From NCBI RefSeq assembly GCF_910592395.1, contig NC_088323.1, positions 12,075,501 to 12,139,500 on the forward strand: a DNA stretch of 64,000 bases, given 5' to 3'. This document shows positions 35,453-46,055 of this stretch, piece after piece. A program made the position numbers and the translations under genes. The notes beneath the pieces are model-generated. The model saw only the letters and a list, made by a program, of their open reading frames with translations, had not been told where the DNA came from and searched no databases. This DNA comes from Lineus longissimus. Lineage: Eukaryota; Nemertea; Pilidiophora; Heteronemertea; Lineidae. The stretch's first letter is position 1, and each line of letters begins with the position of its first letter.

Positions 35453-36954
35453 CCAATTAGCATTAATTTGCCACTTCTTGTTCATAAGGAATAACCAACT
35501 GATGAAAATCTACATGCATACATGTAATAAGACCTGACCACTATACTATATAACCCGGGTTATTTTCCATTGCTGTGTTGTGAATTGGGACTCACAAGTT
35601 TCTACACTAACCAGTTACACGCTATGTATTTCTGTAGCAAGTAAAGATTTCGAACACTGATGAATAATTCATGGGTACCATTTATCAAAGGTTGTGAGAT
35701 AACTTGTGCAACTTTTCTTCTGTTTCTAGGTAATGGCTGCCTCAGTGCGGGTGGATCCCTGACAAAAGTGGCATTGAGTGCTGGGCTGGAGGAGCCAGGC
35801 CTCATTAAGTAAACACTCATGAGAAAATATGTGGCCACGATGTCACAAGTTCTGGATTTGGGTGAGAATGAATTGGAATGGCTGGCAAATCACCTTGGCC
35901 ACGATGTCACTGTTCATCGGCAATACTACAGGTAAGAAGTTATCATGACTGCAACTACTACCTGAAGGTTCATAAACATTTGAAATGGTAGTTACAAATA
36001 ATACATAAAATAATCCGTATCTTTTGATATCAATTCATACGCCTTTAATGTTCTGCGTTCATTATCAAAAATACGCTGTAAAATATTATTATTAACCAAA
36101 GATTTTTGGAATAATAATACAATGATAATGATCTTGTCTGAAATGAATGGTCCAAACAAGGCATAACTCATCTGTTCCTGAATCAGAAGTATCAATTTAT
36201 GACTTCCACAATATCTACCGGTATGTTCTGCGTTTAGAATAATGATACATGTAGAATGATGATGTACCGGGATGTATTTTTATCAGACTTCAGGAGTCAA
36301 CCCTTGAGATGACGAAAGTTGCTAAACTACTCATGATGATAGATGCAGGGAAAGGTGGTAATTACATGGGGAAGTCGCTCGACGACATATCTCTTGAAGG
36401 TAAATGATGATTGAGAATGATTCTCTATGATTTGGTTCAAACATTTTCTAAAACATGGTAAACTCAACAGACATAATACAAAAATGTATCAATATACGTA
36501 AAGTTTGCATATATTTTTTCCACTTCTTTGAATTCTCTCCTCCGTTCTCTTACAGATCTCGACATTCCTGTTTTGGATGATAGTGATGGCTCTGATGAGG
36601 AAGGTGATGAGGAAGGAACAGGTCTGTGTTCTATGTTTCATTTGAACTATTCCATTTTGAAGTGTTCTTGTTCTCTTAATCATAATGAAACGTAGTTAAA
36701 CAGACTGCAAGAAGACAGCCACTTAATTGCTGGTGCATTTGAGTGCATTGTAGGCCTACTTATTCAACTTGAAATTTGAGTGACCAGTACTCAAGTAGAC
36801 ACAGCTAATTTATAGTAGGTTAGTATTCAACCAACACATAGTTTTTGTCGTTGGCTACGTTACTTCCTTCATGGTACAGATGAAGTTCACAGAGTAAAGT
36901 CCAAATTAATCTTCTATAAACTGTTATATAATCACATTACCGTATCTTTTGCAG

Positions 36955-38345
36955 AAATTCCTATTGAGAAGCCAGCAAAAGCAAACAAAACAAAGCGCAG
37001 AACAGTCGCAAACCCTGGTATGTATAATTTCCACAGCAATTATTTTGCAGAAAATCAGTGGAAGTTAGGTCTGACCTCTCTTGCATAACCTTCATTCTGA
37101 GCATTATCAAAAGGTAAAATGATTTTTTCTTAATAACTGGTACATAGTCACATTTGCCTCTGCAGAAATTCCAGCCAAGAAGCCAGCAAAAAGAAATCGC
37201 AAAACAAGCGCAACACCTGGTATGTATGACATATACTTTCCACAGCAATTACTTTGGAGAAAATCAGGGGAAGTTAGGTTTGACCTTGCTTGTCATAACC
37301 TTCATCATGATCATTATCCAAAGGGAAAATGATTTCTTTATTCAAGAACTGGTACATAATCACTTTTGTCTTTGCAGAAATTCCAGCCAAGAAGCCAGCG
37401 AAAGCAAAAAAAACAAAGCGCAAAACAAGCGCAAAACAAGCGCAACACCTGGTATGTATGACAAATACTTTCCACAGCAATTACTCTGGAGAAAATCAGG
37501 GGGAGTTAGGTTTGACCTTGCTTGTCATAACCTTCATCATGATCATTATCCAAAGGGAAAATGATTTCTTTATTCAAGAACTGGTACATAGTCACTTTTG
37601 TCTTTGCAGAAATTCCAGCCAAGAAGCCAGCGAAAGCAAAGAAAACAAAGCGCAAAACAAGCGCAACACCTGGTATGTATGACAAATACTTTCCACAGCA
37701 ATTACTTTGGAGAAAATCAGGGGGAGTTAGGTTTGACCTTGCTTGTCATAACCTTCATCATGATCATTATCCAAAGGGAAAATTATTTCTTTATTCAAGA
37801 ACTGGTACATAGTCACTTTTGTCTTTGCAGAAATTCCAGCCAAGAAGCCAGCGAAAGCAAAGAAAACAAAGCGCAAAACAAGCGCAACACCTGGTATGTA
37901 TGACAAATACTTTCCACAGCAATTACTTTGGAGAAAATCAGGGGGAGTTAGGTTTGACCTTGCTTGTCATAACCTTCATCATGATCATTATCCAAAGGGA
38001 AAATGATTTCTTTATTCAAGAACCGGTACATAGTCACTTTTGTCTTTGCAGAAATCCCAGCCAAGAAGCCAGCGAAAGCAAAGAGCAAAATAAGCGCAAC
38101 ACATGGTATGTATACAATGTTTGTTGACAGATACTAGTACTTTGCACTGCAATCACGTTGCAGAAAATCACTGGAAGTTACGTTTAACCTCTTTTGTCGT
38201 AACCTTTATTTTGAGCACTGCAAAGGGGGAAAATGATTTTCTTGACTTAGCAACTGTTATAGAATAACATTTATCTTTGCAGAAATTCCAGCCAAGAAAC
38301 CAGCAAAAGCAAAGACAACCAAGCGCAAAAGGGACCGAACCCCTG
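36955..38345 (+). repeat. Seven tandemly duplicated mini-exons with their introns (period about 221 bp)
   Basis: Exons 36955-37017, 37166-37219, 37378-37451, 37610-37672, 37831-37893, 38052-38105 and 38283-38345 each follow a tttgcag or ctgcag acceptor and end before gtatgt or gttagt. Each encodes about 20 residues of the type EIPAKKPAKAKKTKRKTSAT. All are phase 1-1 (symmetric), so copy number can change without shifting the frame, except the third, which carries an extra aaaacaagcgc. Introns between copies 3 to 6 are nearly identical; copies 1, 2 and 7 are more diverged, so the array grew from its middle. Confidence 0.9.
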
Positions 38346-38507
38346 GTTAGTATATTGACAGGTACCGTAGTCCTATGATTACCAGGCCTCATAACTGTCC
38401 CTATCCTAAGGGGGACTCATGACTTGATTTTTTGAGCTTAACATATTCTGAAGAAACTTCTTTTCTTAATTTCAGAGAGAGCCTCAGGAAAAAAGCAACG
38501 CACATAA

Positions 38508-39355
38508 AAAACGGCCAAGTTTGGCTTAATGTTGACATTTCCATAACCCATGAACTTAAAAGTGAAAAATTCGTGGTAGTTTATGGAAGTAGACTCATTA
38601 ATCTTTTATTTTACACTTTTACCGTTAACATTGGTTTCCATTGAGTTGGTAGATTTTCTCACTTTGTTTCTGACCATGAAATGTACATGCACGCCGGTCA
38701 CCGTGTCATACTACAGTCATTTTCCGATTAAGCAGTCTTCAGTTACGGACTTCACTGGGTCTGTGTAGTGGAAAGTGTAAGGGTATGGATCTTACTTAAA
38801 TATTGTTCACATTAATTTGTAGCTGACTGAATTTTAATTTCATGTTAACCGTAGGTTTTGATACAAAAAAGTGATGTCGTACTTTTCCTTGGAGTTGGAG
38901 GAAATGGTAACTCTAATGGTATGATACAATATGATCTTAAAAACTAAAAGATACACTTCATGTAGTTTCTATGAATTAACTCCAATCACGTGCAGTGTCT
39001 GTCACCAAAAAGGATGCAACAGAAGATATCATAAGAAATACATAACAATTTGATGTTCTTTTATACTGATCTCAGGAGTATGATTATCATATGCTTGCAT
39101 GATTCTAGTTTAGATTTTGAGTTGGAGAATAAGAAAAGAGTGTGCAATTACATGGATTTGCAAGCATGGTGTCCAGTATTTCAGGCAGGTATGTCAGGAA
39201 CACATAGAACAGCCTGTATATTTTCCTGTAACGACCAGGAGACAAACATTACAATCAGCACTCACTGGCAGTTTGCCAAAATAATTCATTTCATTTTCTA
39301 TACTCTGTGTATGTTATCCAGGCATCCTATCATGTGCCAATAAATTTTGTTGATG
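38508..39355. other. Non-coding spacer
   Basis: No exon, repeat or RNA gene recognised between the end of the recombinase-like gene and the first readable Tigger exon. An N-terminal helix-turn-helix exon of the Tigger gene may be hidden here, but I could not define one. Confidence 0.4.
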
Positions 39356-41294
39356 TTTGAAGTACATAGACGGGTACCGAAACCAGCAAAGATGCGTAAG
39401 GCTGTATTCAGAAGAGCACAACATCAAGAAGGCCACGTTTCTGTCTTGGTTGCGCAAGGAGGAGACAATTCGCCACAATTTTGACCACAGCAAAAAAAGG
39501 GGCCAAGAGCGCAAGGTCAAGGACCGCGATGTCGGTGAGTTGCACTTTAACCCTTCACTCTGAAAACTAGTGGTACAATAGAGGTGCTATGGCGTGTACA
39601 TGTATAGCAATTTTTTTGCTATATAGCACATTTTTTACCCATCAGCCCGACGGGTATTGTCGTAGCGTCCGATGTCCGTCTGTACGTTTGTGGACAATTT
39701 TGCCATAAAACTTGTTGTTGTGTATCTTGGGGTGAATATAGAGAAAGGTTCCTTGCTAAATTTGGCGTGATCCGATATTCAATATGGCTGTCAGGTTGCA
39801 AATAAGGAATTACTATGTTTTGTCTTTCAGGGTATTGGCCTGAGATGGAAGTTGAGATGTCGGAGTGGTTTCGTGATAAAAGACAAATTGGTATGCCAGT
39901 CAGTATCGAAGATCTAAAGGAGAGGGCGATGATAGAGTTTCAACAGTGGTGGGACCAGCTTCCTGAAGAAACCCAAGCCGACATTGTAACTAGTAAACCT
40001 GAACGCTCAAACTTTGCAGCATCAAATGGTTGGTTTGAAGGTTTCAAGAAAAGGTAAGCTCAGAATGAGTCTATTGTTTTCAAGTGAAACAACAATTCTG
40101 CTGATAAGCTGTTTCTCTTAGTATACCTCTCAAAATGATTAATGCCAAAATGGTTAAATAAAGTGTATAGCGCTTTCATCATGTTCATCCCAATCATGTT
40201 AACATCTCTGCTATTTCAATTTCTAGACAAAACATTTCCCTGCGGAAATTGACGAAAGATACTAGGACGATACCTGAGGACGCTGAGAATCTCATTGCCG
40301 AGTTCCGTGCCAACTTTTTTCAAACAGTTGAAGAGATGGCATTCCGCATCATCGGCAACACAGGACGTATGAACAAACAGGTTCTCCACAGATCAACATC
40401 AAGAGCAGTCGGGGAAATCATAAGCTTGGCTGTACCGTTGTGCTTTGCTGCACCAGGAATGGGGAAAAGGCACCTGCACTTGTCATCATAAAAGCAGCTC
40501 CCAATGGACCACTGGTAAGGAGGATAAGGGCAACACCTCCAAACAATGTTAAGGTAAACTACATTTTGTTCAATCAAACCTAAGAAGCCATTAGAAACAG
40601 CTAGAGCTGCAGCTGATCCTGATTATTCATTGTTTCCTGTGATGAAGTTGTCACTACAAAGTTCACATGGAACATGCTGTGTTTTTAAAAATCATATCTC
40701 CGCAATGCACCATCTAGTGTGGCTGTTGCTATAGATTCATGTTTTTTTCCACAATTGGCTCAAAAATCACATCCTATTTTTCAGGTCACTGCTACTCGGA
40801 CTGGATGGCAAAGACGGGAGTCAATGGAGTATTGGTTTACGAATGTTTTTTGGCCATTCATTGAGGCACACGAAGAAGAATTTGACCCTTTGCTGTTGAT
40901 TCTTGATCGAGCCAGAGTACATCTACATGATGAATTTCAAGAGCTGATGACAGAAGCAGGCGGACTAGTGCAGTTCATTCCACCTGGCTGTACGGCATTT
41001 GTGCAGCCGTTAGACTGCACCGTCATGCGCGCATTCAAAGCCAGGGCACGCAATGCGTGGAAAGCATGGAAAACAACCAACACTGGTGAGGATGGACAGT
41101 GCCCACGAATTCCATGGGAAGCTGTCCTTGAAATTGTATCTGCATCATGGGATGGGATTGCCGTGGAGGCTATTGTCCGAGCTTGGGGCGCGGCAGGGCT
41201 CTTGCACTATCCAGCTGATGTGGATGATTTACTGATTCGCAATGAGGAATTGGATGATGAAGACGGCCTTGAATTTGACATGGATATAGAGTAA
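39356..41294 (+). pseudogene. pogo/Tigger-type transposase gene, spliced, first catalytic Asp lost
   Basis: Exons with agreeing phases: about 39356-39534, 39831-40053, 40227-40552 and 40785-41294. They give the end of a Psq-like helix-turn-helix (VRLYSEEHNIKKATFLSWL), a CENP-B-type DNA-binding segment (VSIEDLKERAMIEF ... FAASNGWFEGFKKR), and the DDE/D core: TVVLCCTRNGEKAPALVIIK, LLLILDRARVHLHDEF (second Asp, about 40897), IPPGCTAFVQPLDCTV (third Asp, about 41012). A frameshifting deletion near 40355, between FRIIGN and RTYEQTGS, removes the segment that should carry the first Asp. The long-ORF appearance of single exons hides this. No TIRs were found next to it, and introns in a Tigger gene are less common, so it may have been a host-resident copy before it decayed. 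Confidence 0.75.
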
Positions 41295-41995
41295 ATACAG
41301 ACTGAGAATAGGCCTACGTTTTCCAGTAATGTAAAGATTCAGTGCACAGGGATCTTATTTACGCCAATTTGTGCATTCATTGTCAATAAAGGTTGCAATC
41401 AAGAAATTTCGTTCAAGTGTTTTACCTCAATGATTAAACAGTTGCTCCTTAAGAGCACCCAACAATTGAAAAGCCAGGGGCTTTCGCACGAGCGTACAAG
41501 GGTTAATGACTAGTGTCTGTCTAGCCACAATACCAGCCCAATTATCAAGAAATGCGGAAATGATCACCAGGCCTCGGATAACATTCCCTGTAATGCACAC
41601 GTCCATTGTTGGCACGCATGACTACTGAATTAAAATCACTATTGAAACGCAAATTGAACCAGTCAAACCCCTATCAAAGGGAAATTACAAACAGTGGGCA
41701 TTACCGGAAATAATTTATTCTTGGCGGACATAATCCTTACTGTTAACCTTAGGTTGGGAAGTACAGTATTTTGAAGTAAACAAATTTGAACAATCAATGT
41801 ATATATGCAGTGCATTATATAACCACACAGAGTATAAAATGTGAGGTAAAGAAATAATTCAATTTTGACATCTCATGTGGCTGCATGTGGACGAGGTTTG
41901 ACATCTCATGTCAGCATGGGCTGCAAGTGGACGAGGTTGCCTCTCATTTATAGGAAACCCACAAGGCGAGAAAATTTCACATGTCCTTTCCCCAT
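41295..41995. other. Non-coding spacer with a short imperfect duplication
   Basis: gacatctcatg...gctgca..gtggacgaggtt occurs twice at 41867-41937. An aataaa lies at about 41386, a plausible poly(A) signal for the Tigger gene. No gene recognised. Confidence 0.45.
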
Positions 41996-42003
41996 AAATT
42001 AAC

Positions 42004-42661
42004 TACTTATATCTGGGCCTTACGAGGAACTTGTGTTCCCAGGTTTTGATGAGCTGTGGGACATCCTTGAATCCCAAGAACATCCCGGTACATAAGATAC
42101 ATTTACCAGCTCCGGTTGTAAACGGTTTGATCGCATATCATGCTGTATCAGGCTGTGATACAACAAGTCAATTTTCAGGAAAAGGAAAACGGATCACATG
42201 GAAAGCCTTTGTGAAAGTACCAGGCTTGCTGAAACAACTCGGAGAATCGCCACAACTGACTGATGAGGCAAGGAATGCTGCAGAACAATTCATTTGCCAC
42301 ATCTATGGCTACGGAGATATTTCATCAGTTAACAAAGTCAGATCCAAAATGTTTGCGAAGGGCAAAAGCTCTATCAATTCGTTACCTCCAACTCAGGATG
42401 CCCTCCACATACATTTGGAGCGGGCGAACTACCAGGCCTTCATCTGGAAAAAGGCTATTTTCCCGACCCTGAGATTCCCCCTCCTACCAACTGCGGATGG
42501 GTACTTGAGAAGGGGATATTGAAGCCAAAGCTGATGACTTTAGATACGATTCCCAAAAAAAGTGCCAAACTGACAAGGCTGCTCCCTGACTAGATGTGGC
42601 TGCTTGAAGTTGGAATCAATAGGACGTTGTACTAGTGCCTGCTTTTGTGGTGGATTGTGCC
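42004..42661 (+). pseudogene. Academ-like transposase, C-terminal fragment
   Basis: Reads NLCSQVLMSCGTSLNPKN, IPVHKI, VNGLIAYHAVSGCDTTSQF, then FICHIYGYGDISSVNKVR, LPPTQDALHIHLERANYQAF and, after a stop at 42520-42522, a cysteine cluster (CGC...C...CFC...C) at 42595-42660. This is the region that follows the XPG-like block in the Academ-like protein and includes its C-terminal Cys-rich zinc-finger-type motif. Its first residues are homologous to the last ones of the fragment ending at 26335, so it could be the tail of that copy displaced by later insertions, or a second copy truncated at its 5' end. Confidence 0.6.
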
Positions 42662-43211
42662 AAAAGGATGATACTGACTAGAAACATGTCTCAGGTATAC
42701 ATTGTACAATGGTGGACTAATTGCACCATATGAAAAAACTAGCAGAATTGGTTCCAGATGTATTTCTCGGTTGGAAATACTTGATTAATTAAAACTTTGA
42801 TGGGCTGAAATCTGAAAATGTTGAGCATTTTAAGTCTAGTTTCTTCACCAGCAATCCGACAAAAATCGGGGGAGGGGGAGGGGCATGGGGGTCACATTAA
42901 CAGGTGACGATGTTAATACATTCTGGATGCTACCCTTACTGGTCTTGGTGTATTCCTCAACCTCTAAAATGTAGGGATAAACACAAGAATTCCAACTCTA
43001 GGGTGACATTTAATGTCAAGTAATGACATTTTAGGATATTGGCGACCATCTTGGAAAAAGGGTCATTTTGCTACCCCCACTACTCCCTCCCTAAATGACC
43101 TACCATGCTCAAACTTTTCAGAAAACTGTCTGATAATGTCTTCTTACTATTCAATGCCAATGAAATATTATATTTATACAAAATACCATGATTCAGGGGT
43201 AATTTGAAATG
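42662..43211. other. Non-coding spacer
   Basis: AT-rich, with a gggggaggggg run near 42870. No gene, repeat family or RNA gene recognised. Confidence 0.45.
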
Positions 43212-44335
43212 AAATGGCCAGCGCCATTGTGCTCACCTCATGTGGAGGAAAGATGGATAAAGAGCATGGTATTGTGTCATGTAGTGTTAGGTTTGATGTA
43301 GGTCCAAGCAATTACAATTTCCCCAAAATGGCCAATTTACAGTACATTCGACCTCTGTGACCTTGAAAAGTAGGTCAAATCAAAGAAGACCCGGGTGACA
43401 CATTGAATGGTTGTTAGAATTAGATGTACCTATGATATAAAATTAGTGCCAATCGGGCAAGTCATTACTGGGTATAATGGCATTTTGAAGAATTTAGGAT
43501 TTGGCCCCCTCCCTGGAGGCCAAACGACAAATCAGATCGCACCAAACTTCGTTACCTGAGATCACCTGATCAAGGGGTACATGTGTACTTAATTTGTGAT
43601 CAATAGTCATTGCAGTTAAGAAACGTGCCATAGTTACGGCTTGACGGCGAATTTATGCCATTTGACCTCTGTGACCTTGACAAGAAGGTCAAATTAAAAA
43701 CTTGTGTGACATATACTGTATGGTGGTTAGATGTACCCATGATATCAAATTGGTGGCAATCGAGCAAGAAGTTAAGGAATAATCACATTTTTAAGGTTTT
43801 TGGATTTTGCCCCCTGGTGGTCAAGTGGTGAATCATATTGGAACAAACTTTGGTCCCTGAGATCACCTGACTACGGGGTAAATGTGTACCAAATTTGGTA
43901 TCAATAGTCATTGCAGTTTAGAAATGTGCCATCGTTACATCCTAACGGCCAATTTTCACCATTTGACCTCTGTGACCTTGAAAAGGAGGTCAAATCAAAA
44001 ACCCGGAGGGAATATGATGCACCTTTGCTAGAAGTACCTACCATATTTTTTTCAAAATTTCCCGACTACTATTAAGGGATATATTGCATATTTTCACTTT
44101 TAACGTTTGGCCCCCTGGTGGCCAAACCATGAAACGAATCGGACCGAAACTTGGTCTCCAAGGTGTCATTACATAAGGGTACATGTGTACCAAGTTTCAA
44201 CTCAATAGCTCTAATAGTTACGAAACGTGCCCTGCTAACGGACGACGGACGACGACGACGACGACGACGACGACGGACGACGGACGCCACGGTATGGGAT
44301 AAGCTCACCTCTGCTAAGAGGTGAGCTAAAAAGGG
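43212..44335 (+). mobile_element. Helentron-like (HINE/pearl-type) repeat, copy 1
   Basis: Starts aatggccagcgccattgtg/ctcacctc, has internal monomers of about 300-314 bases marked by catttgacctctgtgacc (43345, 43659, 43960), then a short (gac)n microsatellite (44240-44289), then a hairpin agctcacctctgctaagagg/tgagct and a short A run. Short subterminal inverted words (gctcacctc/gaggtgagc), tandem core monomers, a microsatellite and a 3' hairpin are the features of Helentron-derived non-autonomous elements such as pearl and DINE-1. No protein is encoded. Copy 2 lies at 54.2 kb. Confidence 0.7.
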
Positions 44336-44870
44336 TCTTATTTTGGGGAAGGGGGTCTTTCATACCTTTCGACCCCCTGCTAACCCCCATGAAAATATTT
44401 TGAACCACTGTCACATTTCAACATGTAGAGGGTATTAAATGCTATCATTTGAGTGGTAAACAGTGGTTCTGGTATAAAAATTGAGTGCGTAATGGGCAAT
44501 ATTGTTTCCCCTACCCCTAAAATTTCAGATTTTCGGAAATCTTGGTTTTGGTAAAAAAAGGGTTAAACCCCGAATTTTGGGGGAAAAAAAGATGTCATCC
44601 TACCTGGTCATATGGCCCACCCCATGACCAGTCCAACCATGGTGGATGACATGCTCTACTATGAAATGATTTTTAAAATCTTCATTTTTGGCTTCTGCCT
44701 CTCTACTAAAGAGAGTGTCTTGCTTCGGAATGGGTGGTGAAACCTTTTCAAGAAGTTCTTCGAATGCAGTTTCATCCATTCGCAGGAAGTTTTTGTATGA
44801 TGGCTTGTCATGCAGTCATGCAGCCGTAACTCCTTTAACAGGCAGTGTGAGTTCAATAGAGCTTGCTCTT
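44336..44870. other. Non-coding spacer
   Basis: G- and T-rich runs (gggggtcttt, gggggaaaaaaaga) without recognised gene or repeat family. Confidence 0.4.
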
Positions 44871-45337
44871 TACCGTATTTTCCGGATTATCCCCCGCACT
44901 GCCCTATGACCCGCACCCCCTTTGACCATTACCTAAAGCCACGCAAGACCCGCACCTGATTATGACCCGCACTGCTCCAAGACCCGTATTCTCCAAAAAT
45001 AGTAAGCCATTCATTGATGTTGACATCCTAGAACCGCCATGTTTTTTTTAATTGTTAACCAAAGTGGATCAATTCCAGCATGGCCGTAACTATTTTCCCT
45101 AGCGGAGACATCACAAACTATGCGATCATGGCGGAAATATTGGTTGAAAACAATGCGAAAACGATGGACATAAATCCTTATCAAGTAACCAGTTTGGTCC
45201 CCTTTTTTTTCTTTGGGGTTGGGGCTTATCCCTCTCAGAATCCACGCAAGACCCGCACCTTTGTATTACCCGCACCCCCACTTTTTGGGCCTGTTTGAGG
45301 GCAAAAAGCCGCGGGTCATACGCCGGAAAATACGGTA
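44871..45337. mobile_element. MITE with TACCGTATTTTCCGG inverted ends
   Basis: Left end taccgtattttccgg at 44871, right end ccggaaaatacggta finishing at 45337; TA on both sides fits a TA target duplication. The inner ends continue as atgacccgcac-type words, which recur several times (cccgcacc, gacccgcac). No coding capacity. TA duplication suggests the Tc1/mariner/pogo group, not proven. Confidence 0.75.
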
Positions 45338-46055
45338 CATATTATATCCATCATGTCCATCGAAGCTGAAAAAATTGGTGCAGACCCATGACAATTCTGG
45401 TTCCGGTACAGTTTGTCGCATTCCATATGGGCCGCGCGTTGGCCGATCCTGCATTCATGACGCGCCGCACCCACAGTTACGACGTCGGACGTAAATCCCA
45501 TTGTTTCCTTCCTCGTGACGCAATTATTTCATGACGTCATGAGCCATTGACCATTCAATCAAGTAGATATATTCACACCGGCGCCACTGAAGTGCGGGTG
45601 TGGGACATTTTATTTTATTTTTTTGTAATATATATTTTTATTTCCCTAGTGCTTTCTTTTTTTTCATTTTAATTTTACATTATACATTTTTCTTTTTTTT
45701 CTATATTTACATTTCACGGAAAAAAAACCTTTTTGTGGAGGCGGAGTATGGAAAGGGCAAAAGGATTATTAGTATTCTTTAAAGTTCTTAATTATACATA
45801 GGGAAAGTTTTGAAATATAAAAGTGCACTATTGGTGCATGTGCAGAGGTGCAGGTGCATGGAACATGTTTGTTTGTTGTTTTTTTTAATTGATTGTAAGG
45901 GGTTGGGCTCTATTTGTTTAAATGATATTTTTCCATTTTTGGTAATGTTCATTGGGGTTTGTGTAATTCTTTTCTATATTAGCTTTGTATTTGATGATGT
46001 TTTGTAGTTTTTTAAAATTTAAGTCCTCTTCCTTTAGTTTTGATGTGTAAATGAA

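Larger units (their letters stand above)
30300..38507 (+). pseudogene. 15-exon gene: PWWP-like segment, acidic repeats, tyrosine-recombinase-like domain, lysine-rich tail
   Basis: Exons: 30300-30357, 30734-30851, 32200-34434, 34888-35132, 35730-35931, 36287-36399, 36556-36621, seven mini-exons 36955-38345, 38476-38507; all are bounded by AG and GT. Apart from the exon 2/3 join, where the phases do not fit and a small exon may be missing, and the third mini-exon, all phases agree. Exon 2 has a PWWP/Tudor-like core (VIVYLRSSNIWWPGFIKDID). Exon 3 holds ten acidic 13-residue repeats, a CLYC...H-x4-H finger (about 33331-33382), a CCYC...H-x4-H motif (about 33606-33662) and FNRRRPGELEQM; later exons have ELRGKRGRKVPVLL, RKYVATMSQ and LGHDVTVHRQYYR. 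Arg in RRPGE and the H...YY ending suggest a tyrosine recombinase fold, as in Crypton-like elements. Lesions: frameshift near 33720-33737, TGA 33851-33853, TAA 35810-35812, and 11 extra bases in the third mini-exon. The protein ends GKKQRT. Confidence 0.65.

Noticed and set aside
26336-42030. A single 15.7-kb Polinton/Maverick-like transposon
   Set aside because: No DNA polymerase B, retroviral-like integrase, protease or capsid gene is visible, and convincing long TIRs were not found; the segment looks composite.
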